64,000 nucleotides of DNA from CAZGSN01 sp964371655 (GCA_964371655.1 CAYJOD010000019.1:1-64000), one strand, 5' to 3'; shown: positions 35,553 to 44,548, counted from the first letter of the stretch. Notes: generated by a model not told the origin, from the sequence alone. A program made the numbers and translations.

Positions 35553-36203
35553 CGACTACCTCTGCTTGCCCGTGGAATCGGAGCCCATATACCCGCGCGC
35601 GCCGCCAATGGCCACATGCAAACAACGACGCTCCAGGCGTCTCTTTCTTCGGCGTGCGCTTCGTCAGCGCTTCGGCAGGAATGCGCTGCGTCGAGTAGCG
35701 CTGGCGCGGCGCTATCCTGCTTCTCAGCCCGAACAACTCAGTTGGAACCACGGATGGACGCTGATGAACGCGGATGAGATCAGCCAGAAACCGGAGATGG
35801 AGGAATTCAGGCGATGAATTCGCCCGGATAGAATCGATACGCTTCGAAGCGAGTGTTTCCCTTTCGAATCCGTGTCCATCCGTGTTCATCCGCGGTTCTC
35901 ATTGAGGTTTTCAGGCTCAGCCGGCACGTCGGCGATGGGGTCGTTGTAGGGACTCTCTCAACCTCGATGTTAGGGCGCGAGACGTATGGCCGTACCTGTT
36001 CAACTCGCTGCCGCAATGTCGGCGGTGTGATGCTGAGCGCCCGGGTGACAGACCACGTCGAACTACGCTACTGCTTTTCAGCAGGCCGTCGCGCCCGCAA
36101 CTCCAACTGACATCGGCTGCCCACGGGGGCGGCCGACCGACCGAGTTGATACAGTTCTTACGACGTCCCCGACTGCGCTGCTCGACCCTAGCCGGCAATC
36201 GAG
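35553..36203. other. 651-bp region without a credible gene
   Basis: The left part contains the element at 35742-35903. The remaining ~300 bp up to the chagasin-like gene show no recognisable gene, RNA or repeat. Confidence 0.55.
35742..35903. repeat. inverted element built on AACCGCGGATGAACGCGGATG, copy 1
   Basis: The left arm TTGGAACCACGGATGGACGC continues into GATGAACGCGGATGAGA. The right arm carries the complement (ATCCGTGTCCATCCGTG, TTCATCCGCGGTTCTCA). The same word family and flank similarity recur at 62338-62499. The centre between the arms is unrelated between the two copies. Confidence 0.8.
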
Positions 36204-36626
36204 CTACGGCAGCACATGGAGGCGGATGCGAAAGCGGGTGGTTATCGACGCATCCCCTTCCCAATGGCGCCAATGTTTCAGCACGATCTCTCCGGCGCCG
36301 AGTTTCTTTCCCTTGAAGATGAACGCGACCTCGCCACCGGAGCCAACAGCATTTGCCGTATAGTGAGGTTCGGTTGCAAGCGCCTCGATGAATTCGTCAT
36401 CGTAGCGATCGATCGCCCAGCGGTAGCCTGTGGTCGCGTTCTCCGACAGATTTATCCGGACGGACTGGCCTACATGGAGATCCACCGTCCGTCCGTTATC
36501 GCTTTCGACTATTAACAGCATCGCTCGGGGAGCCTTCTCGTGGTGGGCACAATAGGCTGCGCCGGCGGAATACATGAGCCATGTACCCACCAGCACAGCC
36601 ACTCGCGCAAAGGACAAGACGTACAT
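36204..36626 (-). CDS. chagasin-like (I42) cysteine protease inhibitor, exported
   Basis: About 140 residues from ATG 36626; a GTG at 36635 is an alternative. An N-terminal hydrophobic signal (VAVLVGTWLMYSAGAAYCA) suggests export or lipid attachment. The three inhibitory loops of the I42 family are present: NATTGYRW (63-70), GSGG (95-98) and WRHWEG (about 119-124). I42 proteins block papain-like peptidases by inserting these loops into the active-site cleft. The gene lies about 40 bp downstream of a C1 papain-like peptidase on the same strand, which is its likely target or regulatory partner. Confidence 0.87.
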   Translation of the reverse strand: MYVLSFARVAVLVGTWLMYSAGAAYCAHHEKAPRAMLLIVESDNGRTVDLHVGQSVRINLSENATTGYRWAIDRYDDEFIEALATEPHYTANAVGSGGEVAFIFKGKKLGAGEIVLKHWRHWEGDASITTRFRIRLHVLP

Positions 36627-36664
36627 TCCAGCCACTGGCTTGTCCAGTCACTCGAACTTGGGGT

Positions 36665-37477
36665 TCAGACGGTCACGCCATAGCTCTCGTTGAAGAACCC
36701 GGCGTTGATGTACGCCTCGCTCGCGTAGGCGAACCCTTGGTCGCCCCAGACCTTGCCCCAGCTATTGCGCACGATGAAACGCTTGTCGGCAGTGTAGCCG
36801 ACAATGGCGATGCAGTGGCCGCCGCGGACGGTGTTGGGCTGGAAGGTATCCAGCTTTCCCTTGGTCGCGGTGGCGTTATCCCAGGTTGCGTCCACGCCCA
36901 ATCCGGCCACGATCGGACCATGGGTGGCGAGCCAGGTGCGCCAACCATTGAGATCCTTGAGCAGGTTGAAATAGGAGGCAATGCGGCGCGTCGCGGCGGT
37001 GGCGAAGAAGGTGTCCTCCTTGCCCGGGTACATATACGTCGAGATATGGAAGGGCAGCATCGCTTCAGGCACCGCGCCGAACTTACGCAGGATATCCATA
37101 GCGGCCTTGATGGTGGTGCCGGTTATCTCAATGAAGGTTTCCGGACGAGAGACAAGCGTGTCCGTTTCCTTCGACGCCATCCAGGTGAAGCGCGGTGACA
37201 GCCGTCCGGGTTGGGCCAGCTTGCCGGCCTTGACGAAGTGGTAGCGGGCGACGCCGTCGGTAGAGCCCCAACCGACGCACGAACCCGTCGATTCCTGGTT
37301 TCCGATATCCCACCATGCGGCGCGGAGGTCCACGCTCGCCGGTAGAGCCGCGGCCGGAGCGGCGATGGCATTGGCCTCAAGGGCATGTTCGATGCGCCAA
37401 TCCGTTTCGGTGTTACGCGAGGGCAGCAGATTGCAAATGCGATCTGCTTCGGGCCTTGCTTGTTGTGTCGTAGCCAT
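36665..37477 (-). CDS. C1 family (papain-like) cysteine peptidase
   Basis: 270 residues; ATG 37477 has AAGGAG eight bases upstream. The catalytic set is in papain order: Gln 61 and Cys 67 in NQESTGSCVGW, His 221 in GGHCIAIVGY, and Asn 238 in IVRNSWGKVWGDQGFAY. The domain starts at PASVDLRAAWWDIGNQ, and there is only a ~45-residue N-terminal stretch, too short for a classical inhibitory propeptide. No signal peptide is seen, so location is unclear, while the adjacent inhibitor does carry one. The peptidase and the chagasin-like inhibitor probably form one transcription unit. Confidence 0.93.
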   Translation of the reverse strand: MATTQQARPEADRICNLLPSRNTETDWRIEHALEANAIAAPAAALPASVDLRAAWWDIGNQESTGSCVGWGSTDGVARYHFVKAGKLAQPGRLSPRFTWMASKETDTLVSRPETFIEITGTTIKAAMDILRKFGAVPEAMLPFHISTYMYPGKEDTFFATAATRRIASYFNLLKDLNGWRTWLATHGPIVAGLGVDATWDNATATKGKLDTFQPNTVRGGHCIAIVGYTADKRFIVRNSWGKVWGDQGFAYASEAYINAGFFNESYGVTV

Positions 37478-38044
37478 GACGAATCTCCTTGTATAGGTGA
37501 GGAAGCCGCGGACAACGCACGACTCTCCTCATTTTAGTTTCCGATGAGTATCTTGTAACCTACCAGTTGCCTAGTTCATGATCTCCTCCTTTCAGCCGCA
37601 CTGGAGCGGGCCCATTGGCGCGATACCGGGCTTCGTCGGATGCCGATATTCCCATCGCAGCCCATGGGCATCGCCGACATGAACGAGCACTAAGCGGGCC
37701 ACGGGGAGGATTCGTGTTTGCGTAGGCGATCGCGCCCAAAGGGGAGATCGACTCGGTGCTCCGTGTCGACTCGACTGGACAGCGCAATCCGGTTTTCAGG
37801 ACAAGCCATGCGCCGGGCGGCGACCTGCCGGCAAATCGAAATCTGCCACCGTGAACGAACCCTGGCTAGACGTGGCCCTGAGACGTAGACGCCGCCCTGA
37901 CAGTAGGCTCACACCTCATGCTGCGGACTTCCGTCGCTCGCCAATGAGTAGAAAGTGGGGGCGTCTGCCCTGGGTTCGCTCGAAGCACAGGGACTGCCCG
38001 GGACTGGCACGTTTCTCTCTGATATGAGTGAGCCGGGCGTCACC
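37478..38044. other. 567-bp intergenic region
   Basis: Between the divergent C1 peptidase and TPM genes. A 75-codon frame on the minus strand has no ribosome-binding site or recognisable product and is not called. I see no repeat, RNA gene or convincing promoter here. Confidence 0.45.
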
Positions 38045-38995
38045 ATGAAAGCGATTCTCTTGCTTGCCGGTGTGTTGATCGCGTTACTGGGCCAGGCAGC
38101 GCCGGCCTTGCCGCGAGCGAATGGCTACATCAATGACTTCGCGTACGTTCTTCCCGACGAATCGCGCCAGTCTCTGAACGCACGCTTGCTGGCGCTGAAA
38201 CAAGAGACGGGAATCGAGTTGGCGGTGGTCACGCTTGCTTCCCGCGACGACGGCTCGATCGAGGAATACGCCACGCGTCTGTTTCAGGCTTGGGGAATTG
38301 GCGAGACGGGCAAGGACAACGGCATCCTCGTATTGGTGGTGCCGAGCGCGCGGGAGATGCGCATCGAAGTGGGCTATGGGATCGAGGCGATCGTGCCTGA
38401 CGGCCTCGCGGGCGAAATCATTCGCGACGACTTCACGCCGTCGTTTCGCAACGGCGACTACGCCGGCGGCATCGACAACGGCGTCGATCGGCTCATCGAG
38501 GTCTTGCGCAAAGGCGAAGCCCTGGGAAAAGACTGGCAGCCGTCGGCAAGTTCGCCGGGCGACGACGTTCCGCTGTTCTTCGTATTGCCGTTCTTCGGCT
38601 TGTTCGTCGGTCTCGGATTCATCGGCCTCGGCGTCGGCGTTCACGGACGCGACTCGTTCTTCCTCATGTGGGGTGCCGGCTTCGGCGGCATTCCGCTGTT
38701 GATGAGCTTCGCGTTCCTCGGCTTCGCCACCCCGCCGGCTCCACTCCGAATGCTGATTTTGCCGAGCTTCGCGGCTCTCATGTTCGCTTTCGGGCTGATC
38801 GCGCACCGCACCCGCGTGTACCGATGGCTAACGACGATGCCACCAAGTCGTAGCGGCTCGGGCAGCGCCGCCTCATCGAGAAGCTGGACGAGCGATGGCG
38901 ACTCCTTCGGCAGTAGCGGGAGCGGCGGATTCTCCTCCGGCAGCAGCTTCGGCGGGGGATGTTCCGGCGGTGGCGGTGCCAGTGGCACTTGGTGA
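38045..38995 (+). CDS. TPM domain protein (YgcG-like)
   Basis: 316 residues from ATG 38045; an in-frame ATG at 38024 would add seven. A signal peptide (LLLAGVLIALLGQAAPALP) precedes a TPM_phosphatase domain (about 25-155): GYINDFAYVLPDESRQSLN, LVVPSAREMRIEVGYGIEAI, and GDYAGGIDNGVDRLIEVL. Two to four membrane helices follow (180-265). The C-terminus is Gly/Ser-rich and ends GGGCSGGGGASGTW, a hallmark of this family. The domain was linked to acid phosphatase and to photosystem II repair in plants; in bacteria the role is poorly defined. No partner LemA gene is adjacent, though TPM proteins are often encoded next to one. Confidence 0.88.
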   Translation: MKAILLLAGVLIALLGQAAPALPRANGYINDFAYVLPDESRQSLNARLLALKQETGIELAVVTLASRDDGSIEEYATRLFQAWGIGETGKDNGILVLVVPSAREMRIEVGYGIEAIVPDGLAGEIIRDDFTPSFRNGDYAGGIDNGVDRLIEVLRKGEALGKDWQPSASSPGDDVPLFFVLPFFGLFVGLGFIGLGVGVHGRDSFFLMWGAGFGGIPLLMSFAFLGFATPPAPLRMLILPSFAALMFAFGLIAHRTRVYRWLTTMPPSRSGSGSAASSRSWTSDGDSFGSSGSGGFSSGSSFGGGCSGGGGASGTW

Positions 38996-39431
38996 AGTGG
39001 AGAAGTCGTACCTCCGGCCGACGCCGGATCCTTCGGGAGGAAGACTCGTGGGGGCTTCAGACTTCGGGCTGCAGGCCTCGGGTGCGATGACAATCCTGAA
39101 GCCTGAAGTCTGGGGCCTGAAGCCGGGTTTCAGGTTATGCCGACGCTTCATTCTCCGCACGACGTGTCTGTGTCCGCCGCGACCACCGGTGTGCCGCTCA
39201 ACAACGTCTTCAGGAAGCAACGATACTGGCGCTTGGGTGCCTCCGTCTGGAACATCACAAGGATATGGGGACGTCATTCCGAACGAGGTTTCGAGGGATG
39301 CTCCAGGAGTCCCTTTTCTCCTCTCTGCCTTCCTCTGCGCTCTCTGCGGTGAGCCCTTGCCCGGTCATCATATTACACAAGGCTCGGTAGCTCGCTCCAC
39401 GCTGCGACCGACAGCGGGCGCCGCGCTCGCA
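38996..39431. other. 436-bp intergenic region with word repeats
   Basis: About 39052-39140 holds CTTCAGACTTCGGGCTGCAGG and CCTGAAGCCTGAAGTCTGG as inverted arms (same word family as 55545-55622). About 39315-39350 reads CTCCTCTCTGCC, CTCTGCGCTCTCTGCGGTG, another short-word repeat. The rest shows nothing recognisable. Confidence 0.65.
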
Positions 39432-40619
39432 TCACACGAAGCACATCCCGTCGCCGCGGTAGGTGGTCGCCACACCCACCGTGGCGCCGTTCGAGATCAG
39501 CAGCAACTCGTTGAAATGCTCCGCCAGGATCCCCGCCGTGCTCGGGCGCAAGAAGATCGGATCGCCGAGCTCGATGGATTCGGGACCGGCATACGTCATC
39601 GGCGTTTGCACCTCCGCCGCACCTTCGGCGGCGGTCAGCTTGATGCCCTCGGGCAGATACGGCACCGGCGAGCGGCTGGCGTCACAAACGCCGGGCGCGT
39701 TGTAGCCGCCACCGTGACCGACGAGATAGCCCGGCGCCTTGCGGGTCACCTCGATCGCATAGGCGGCGGCCGGGCGCAGCGTCAGCCCGGCGTAATGATC
39801 GAACAGCGCCGGTCCGAAAAATCCCGATCCTGGGGTGAGCTCGGTGACACAAGGATCGGTCGCAGTCAGCTCGAGGCTCGCGGTGCCGCCGGCATTCACG
39901 AACGACAGCTCTATCCCTCTCTCTGCGACGATCCCCACCACCTCTCGGCGTAGCCCCGTGATTGATCGCTGTGAGATCCTCTTCAACACCCGGGCGACGC
40001 GGTTCTGCAGGTGATGTCCCGGCAGTCGGTCGGGCAGACCCGCGATCTGCGCCTCGTAGGCGATGACTCCGGTGAGCGTCACGTTGGCGCATTCTTTGAC
40101 CGTGCGTAGGAGCGCGCGCACCTGATCGGGCGTGCGCACGTGCGACCAGCGCACCCCGAAATGAAGGAACGGAAAGCGCGACGCGACGTCGATGTCGAGG
40201 CAGACCGGCAGGACGGTATGCTCTTGCGCGGCGATGCTCTGATACTGCGCCAGGTGCGCCGCGCTATCGAAGGTAACGGTGACGAGCTTCCCCTTCTTGA
40301 TCTCGGCGCACACGTCGCGGAGCTGCTGCGGTTGGTAGACGGGGTATGGAAGGAAGAGATCGTCGAAACCGTTGCGACTGAGATAGACGGCTTCGGCGGC
40401 GCTGTAGCACATCCAGCCCGAAAACTTCCGGTCGCTCGCGCCGATGCGGCGAAGTATCTCGATACTCCGGATCGCCTTCGTCCCAGGCCGAACCTTCTTG
40501 GTTCCGGCTCGGCGCACGATCTGTCGAATGTTCTCCTGCAGGTAATCCAAATCGATGAAGGCGCACGGCAGCGGTCGTCCTTTGATGATCCGGGCATAGT
40601 ACTTGTAGTCGCGATTCAT
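39432..40619 (-). CDS. alanine racemase-fold PLP enzyme, D-threonine aldolase/D-serine dehydratase-like
   Basis: 395 residues; ATG 40619 has GAGGG upstream. It has an alanine racemase-type TIM barrel with the PLP Lys 48 in VRPGTKAIRS, where DSD1-type enzymes have RPHxKxHK. The C-terminal metal-binding region, normally HxxxxC, includes GHGGGYNAPGVCDASR. EVTPGSGFFGPALFDHY-like sequence is typical of the amino-acid deaminase subgroup annotated as DSD1/D-TA family. It would act on a D-hydroxyamino acid or related amine in the cytoplasm. The following gene upstream on the same strand is an epimerase and the two may share a transcript. Confidence 0.8.
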   Translation of the reverse strand: MNRDYKYYARIIKGRPLPCAFIDLDYLQENIRQIVRRAGTKKVRPGTKAIRSIEILRRIGASDRKFSGWMCYSAAEAVYLSRNGFDDLFLPYPVYQPQQLRDVCAEIKKGKLVTVTFDSAAHLAQYQSIAAQEHTVLPVCLDIDVASRFPFLHFGVRWSHVRTPDQVRALLRTVKECANVTLTGVIAYEAQIAGLPDRLPGHHLQNRVARVLKRISQRSITGLRREVVGIVAERGIELSFVNAGGTASLELTATDPCVTELTPGSGFFGPALFDHYAGLTLRPAAAYAIEVTRKAPGYLVGHGGGYNAPGVCDASRSPVPYLPEGIKLTAAEGAAEVQTPMTYAGPESIELGDPIFLRPSTAGILAEHFNELLLISNGATVGVATTYRGDGMCFV

Positions 40620-40646
40620 GCTGCCCTCGCTGGCGTTCGCACCCGG

Positions 40647-41600
40647 CTACGATGTCTGCGCCTTGACGTGATTCACCCAATCCGTGAACGCCTCTCGGGA
40701 GGTGTACCTGTATTGGAAGCCGGTCTCGCGCCGCAGCTTCTCACTACAGACGATCCAGGGATAGCGCACGCCCTTCAGTCCCGCGCTGGGAGACTCGGAC
40801 AAGGCCCGCAAGCGCAGCGTCCAGGCGACGGCATTGAAGTAGTACATGAGCCAGAACGGCACGAAGAGCTTGCGGTTACCGAGCATGTCGACCATCTCCG
40901 CAAAGGTGAGTGTCCCCTCGGCACCGACGTTGAACGTCCCAGTCGTGTTGTTTTGCAGCATCAGATAGACGATGGCGACGAGGTCATCTTCGTGCACGAA
41001 CTGCAGCGGTGCAGTGGGATAGGGAATGACGACCCGAGAATGGCGCAGATGACGCGCTAGCGGATCGTCGAAGCCCTTGCCGACGACAAAGGCAGGCCTC
41101 AGCACCGCCGTCTTGATCGCCGCATGCTCGGCCGCGAACGCGGTGAGCAGCGTTTCAATGTCCTGCTTGTTCTTGCTGTACACGTAGTCGGCGTTTGCGC
41201 GCAGCGGACTGTCTTCGCACAGCGGGTTGGGGTTATCGGCGTGAAACCCATAGACCGACGCCGAGCTAAAGCAAATGAGTTGCCCGACCCGTGTTCGCGC
41301 CGCGGCAGCGAGAACATTTTTCGTCCCGTTAATGTTGATGTCCTCCATCAACGCCTTGTTGTGAATCTGCTCCTTCACGTAGGCCGCGTGAATGATCGAA
41401 TCGATCGCGTGCTCGTCGACGATTCGATCGATGGGTTGGCGAACGTCGTGATGCAGAAAGACGTACTTGTCGAGAGGCCGTGCAGGCGGGCGCACGTCGA
41501 TGCCGACGATGCTGTGGATGTCGGGCTTGTCCTGCAGGAACCCGGCAATGAAAGCCCCGAGGTAACCGCTGGCCCCAGTGATGAGCACGTTCTTAGCCAT
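40647..41600 (-). CDS. NAD-dependent epimerase/dehydratase family protein
   Basis: 317 residues from ATG 41600, with GGAGG eight bases upstream. The Rossmann motif is VLITGASGYLGAFIAGF. The extended SDR active site has Ser-Ser in ICFSSASVYG and YVYSKNK (Tyr-x-x-x-Lys). VLRPAFVVGKGF and FVHEDDL are typical of sugar-nucleotide epimerases and related reductases. The substrate is not evident from sequence. It lies 27 bp upstream of the D-threonine-aldolase-like gene on the same strand, suggesting a two-gene unit. Confidence 0.88.
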   Translation of the reverse strand: MAKNVLITGASGYLGAFIAGFLQDKPDIHSIVGIDVRPPARPLDKYVFLHHDVRQPIDRIVDEHAIDSIIHAAYVKEQIHNKALMEDININGTKNVLAAAARTRVGQLICFSSASVYGFHADNPNPLCEDSPLRANADYVYSKNKQDIETLLTAFAAEHAAIKTAVLRPAFVVGKGFDDPLARHLRHSRVVIPYPTAPLQFVHEDDLVAIVYLMLQNNTTGTFNVGAEGTLTFAEMVDMLGNRKLFVPFWLMYYFNAVAWTLRLRALSESPSAGLKGVRYPWIVCSEKLRRETGFQYRYTSREAFTDWVNHVKAQTS

Positions 41601-41739
41601 GATCTTGCCTCCGCTGCCGCGCATCCGGCAGCTCGTGGACCGTACTTGTCCGAGCTGCGGTGTGAAAAACAAAAGGGCTCAGTCGCGATGGCGCTATCCC
41701 GGATTGCCGCGCTGTGTCAATCGGGACCCGGCCAGGCGG

Positions 41740-41946
41740 CAGGGCCACGGCAAAGTCGTCGACGGAGGGGGGGAGCCGCATCAAGGCTCATTCCACCCGG
41801 CGGCGGACGAGCCGTCCGCGCCCAGCGATTGCCTCAAACCAGCGCCCCGAGCGGAATATTATCGCCGGGAGCGCGGGCGGCCCGCCCGCATGGCTCATGA
41901 CACCCGCCGTGGCGCTGGCTCCGTCAGCGACTTTGCCGTGGCCCTG
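41740..41946. mobile_element. family 1 non-autonomous inverted-repeat element, copy 2
   Basis: Ends CAGGGCCACGGCAAAG (41740) and CTTTGCCGTGGCCCTG (to 41946) form 28-bp terminal inverted repeats. The 10 bp on each side are identical: GGCCAGGCGG at 41730-41739 and 41947-41956. The 207-bp interior contains a block (41801-41892) nearly identical to the complement of 58653-58745. That block includes the hairpin words CGGACGAGCCGTCCG and GCGGGCGGCCCGCCCGC. No coding capacity. Confidence 0.9.
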
Positions 41947-41959
41947 GGCCAGGCGGTGC

Positions 41960-42116
41960 ATCAGCTTGATTCTTGATCCACTGGTCATTCCGAGCATTCC
42001 ACACTTTTGTGGCGAGGAATCTTCCGAGCTGCGCGACAATCGCGACGACCGACCGACGCGAGATTCCTCGCTTCCGCTCGGAATGACATCGGTCCAAAGA
42101 TCAAACCGCTACACGA
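41960..42116. repeat. foldback repeat D, copy 2
   Basis: Matches 26129-26293 over about 130 bp: CATTCCGAGCATTCCACAC, GCGAGGAATCTTCCGAGCTG, CGACAATCGCGACGACCGAC and GCTCGGAATGACATCGGTCC are shared apart from a few substitutions and one 4-bp insertion. It begins right after the direct repeat of the family 1 element. Confidence 0.85.
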
Positions 42117-42195
42117 CGCTCAGCCGCGCCCCTCTGGCGCCTGCCCCGAATCACGGGCAAGGATAGGTCTCGGCAGACTTGCCAAGGAGGATCGT

Positions 42196-43404
42196 GTGGA
42201 CTTCGAACATTCCGAACGGGCGCAACAGTACATCACACAGGTCGAACGCTTCGTGCGCGAGCGCGTTCTCCCCAACGAGCGCACCTTCTTCGAGCAGCTC
42301 GTTCACAGCGATGACTGGCGGCAATGGCGCATCCCTCCCATCCTCGAAGAGCTGAAGGCGCAAGCGAAGGCCGCGGAGCTTTGGAATCTCTTCCTGCCCG
42401 AAAGCGAGTATGGCGCTGGCCTCGATAATCGCGACTACGCGCCGCTGGCCGAGATCATGGGGCGAAGCTTCTTGGCCTCTGAGGTCTTCAACTGCAGCGC
42501 TCCAGACACCGGCAACGCCGAGGTACTGGTGCGCTACGGATCGGACGAGCAGAAAGAGCGCTGGCTCAAGCCGCTGCTCGCCGGCGAGATCCGCTCCTGC
42601 TTCGCCATGACCGAGCCGGCGGTGGCGTCGAGCGACGCCACCAACATGAAGGCGACCTGCGAGGTCGACGGCGATCAGGTCGTGCTCAACGGCCAAAAGT
42701 GGTGGACCAGCGGCGCCGGCGATCCGCGCTGCAAATTTCTGATCTTCATGGGCGTGACCGACCCGAAGGCGGAACGGCACCAGCGCCATTCGATGGTGCT
42801 CGTACCCATGGACGCGCCCGGTGTGAAGGTCGTGCGCATGGTGCCGGTGTTCGGTCACCTCGACGAACCTCACGGCCACGGTGAGATCGTATTCGACGAC
42901 GTGCGCCTGCCGAAGAGCAGCTTCATCGCCGGCCCCGGCCGCGGCTTCGAGGTGGCGCAGGGCCGTCTCGGACCCGGACGCATCCACCACTGCATGCGCG
43001 CCATCGGTGGCGCCGAGCGCGCCCTGCAGCGGCTGTGCGAGCGTGCCATCGGCCGCGTCGCGTTTGGAAAGCCGTTGGCGAATCTCGGCGGCAACCGCGA
43101 CATCATCGCCAACTGCCGCATGGCCATCGATCAAGCGCGCCTGCTCACCCTGCACGCAGCCTGGGCGCTCGACCGCTACGGCACCTTCGGCGCCCTTACA
43201 GACATCTCGGCCATCAAAGTCGTCGTCCCCAACGTTTTGCAGACCGTGGTCGACGCGGCGATTCAGATTCACGGCGGCGAGGGCGTGGCCGACCCGGAGC
43301 TCGCGCGTCTCATGGCCACGGCGCGGATCCTGCGTATCGCCGACGGACCCGACGAAGTGCATCGCGGCATGGTGGCACGCTTGGAGCTGAAGAAGTACGC
43401 GTAA
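42196..43404 (+). CDS. acyl-CoA dehydrogenase family protein
   Basis: 402 residues from GTG 42196, with AAGGAGG five bases upstream, which fixes the start beyond the repeat DNA. The FAD-binding segments [17 protein letters not shown] and [13 protein letters not shown], and the C-terminal [17 protein letters not shown], are typical. The VLIRDA-like segment [23 protein letters not shown] fits ACAD10/11-type or phosphotransferase-associated dehydrogenases. The likely reaction is alpha,beta-oxidation of an acyl-CoA with transfer of electrons to ETF. Chain specificity is unknown. It stands alone. Confidence 0.93.
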   Translation: MDFEHSERAQQYITQVERFVRERVLPNERTFFEQLVHSDDWRQWRIPPILEELKAQAKAAELWNLFLPESEYGAGLDNRDYAPLAEIMGRSFLASEVFNCSAPDTGNAEVLVRYGSDEQKERWLKPLLAGEIRSCFAMTEPAVASSDATNMKATCEVDGDQVVLNGQKWWTSGAGDPRCKFLIFMGVTDPKAERHQRHSMVLVPMDAPGVKVVRMVPVFGHLDEPHGHGEIVFDDVRLPKSSFIAGPGRGFEVAQGRLGPGRIHHCMRAIGGAERALQRLCERAIGRVAFGKPLANLGGNRDIIANCRMAIDQARLLTLHAAWALDRYGTFGALTDISAIKVVVPNVLQTVVDAAIQIHGGEGVADPELARLMATARILRIADGPDEVHRGMVARLELKKYA

Positions 43405-43461
43405 CCGTGTCGCTCGCAACGATGCGAGCGCCGAACCTAGCTCCCTACGCTCGCAAACTGG

Positions 43462-43565
43462 GTAGGGGCAAAGGGATCGAGAGACAAAGGCGTCAAGGGA
43501 AGAGATGTTCGCGATCGCTCGTCCTTTGGTCCCTGAACCCTTTGCCCCTCGGGCCCTTCGCGTAG
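43462..43565. repeat. word-repeat inverted element (GGGCAAAGGG family)
   Basis: Left arm GGGGCAAAGGGATCGAGAG and AAAGGCGTCAAGGGAAG; right arm TCCTTTGGTCCCTGAACCC and TTTGCCCCTCGGGCCC. It lies between the convergent acyl-CoA dehydrogenase and HEAT-repeat genes, where a terminator would be expected. Confidence 0.82.
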
Positions 43566-43581
43566 CTTCCGAGACGTCGCG

Positions 43582-44331
43582 CTACTCCGTCACCGACTCG
43601 ATGACTCCCTGCGCTTCATCGCGGACATCTGGGTCCGGATCATTGAGGAGGTGGCGGGCGAGCTCGGCGACACGCGGATCCTCGGTGTCCCCGATCAAAC
43701 GCACCGCTTCGGCGCGAATCTCGGCGTCGCTATCGGTAAGGGCGACCGACAGCGCGTCGACGACGCCGCGTTCATCCTCCAACCCGCCGAGCTCCTGCAC
43801 CGCCGCGAGGCGAACCTCGCGGTCGCCGTCGTTCAGCGCGCTGGTCAGAACCGGCAACGCCTCGGCCTCGTCACCGAGCGATACCGACCATAGCGCGTTG
43901 ATGCGCTCCTCCGGGTCGGGGTCGTTGAGAGCGATTTCCTTCAGCGATTCGAAATCGGCCTCGGGAACCATCGCGCCGCGCCTGGCGGCCGCCGCTCCCG
44001 CGGCTGTGACACGATCACGATCCGGCGCGGCGACGGGAGGCGGCGCCACATCGACGCTACCTGAACCCCGCGCTTGCACACTGCCCCGCACCGCAGCCTC
44101 CGCCCGGACATCGCCCATACCGCGCTGCTCGCGTGCAGCTAGCCAGGCGTCACGTTTCGCGCGCAGGTCTGCGCCTGTGCGCCCGAGGTGCTGCGGCGTG
44201 GGTCGCGCCGCCGCGACAGATTGGGCAACGTCGATACTGTCGTGCCCCATTGGGGCGCGCGTTTCCCACCAAATGCCGACAACAACCAGCAGCGCCAGGG
44301 CCGCCACGATCACAGGCAGTTTCTGATTCAT
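43582..44331 (-). CDS. membrane-anchored HEAT-repeat protein
   Basis: 249 residues. An N-terminal membrane helix (LPVIVAALALLVVVGIWW) is followed by a low-complexity Ala/Arg-rich region (30-125) and four HEAT-type helical repeats (130-245): DPDPEERINALWSVS, DGDREVRLAAVQELG, DSDAEIRAEAVRLIG, and DPDPDVRDEAQGVIE. Such repeats bind protein partners; no catalytic motif is seen. Probably faces the periplasm. Convergent with the acyl-CoA dehydrogenase. Confidence 0.82.
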   Translation of the reverse strand: MNQKLPVIVAALALLVVVGIWWETRAPMGHDSIDVAQSVAAARPTPQHLGRTGADLRAKRDAWLAAREQRGMGDVRAEAAVRGSVQARGSGSVDVAPPPVAAPDRDRVTAAGAAAARRGAMVPEADFESLKEIALNDPDPEERINALWSVSLGDEAEALPVLTSALNDGDREVRLAAVQELGGLEDERGVVDALSVALTDSDAEIRAEAVRLIGDTEDPRVAELARHLLNDPDPDVRDEAQGVIESVTE

Positions 44332-44475
44332 TCCAACAACTCCATGCCATAGCCATCAAGGGCGGCGCAATCCTGCCGACACTCGTCGCGGCTACGGTCG
44401 ATGTCGGCAATCATCGCAGACTGGCGCGATCAAAGCTTGCGTCGACTCGGCCGTGTGTTAGTTGATGCCGCCTAC

Positions 44476-44548
44476 GGCGGCGTACCCAAGTGGTTAAGGG
44501 AGAGGTCTGCAAAACCTCGATGCAGCGGTTCGAATCCGCTCGCCGCCT
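44476..44548 (+). tRNA. tRNA-Cys (GCA)
   Basis: A cloverleaf can be drawn: acceptor GGCGGCG (44476-44482) with CGCCGCC (44541-44547) and discriminator T; anticodon stem GAGGT/ACCTC around loop CTGCAAA giving anticodon GCA (44509-44511); T loop GGTTCGAATCC. CCA is not encoded. Just upstream GCCGCC (44467-44472) could pair with the first acceptor bases. The rest of 44332-44702 includes a G/C-rich word-repeat stretch (about 44600-44697: GGGCTCGGG and complement CCCCGAGCC). Confidence 0.95.

Larger units (their letters stand above)
41601..42195. other. 595-bp intergenic region carrying two adjacent elements
   Basis: The family 1 element (41740-41946, with its 10-bp flanks) is followed immediately by foldback repeat D (41960-42116). 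About 80 bp remain before the acyl-CoA dehydrogenase ribosome-binding site. Confidence 0.7.

Noticed and set aside
37560..37787. 75-codon minus-strand frame
   Set aside because: No ribosome-binding site, no recognisable sequence, low-complexity composition.
42151..43419. 422-codon minus-strand frame opposite the acyl-CoA dehydrogenase
   Set aside because: Antisense shadow; the plus-strand gene has a strong ribosome-binding site and family motifs.
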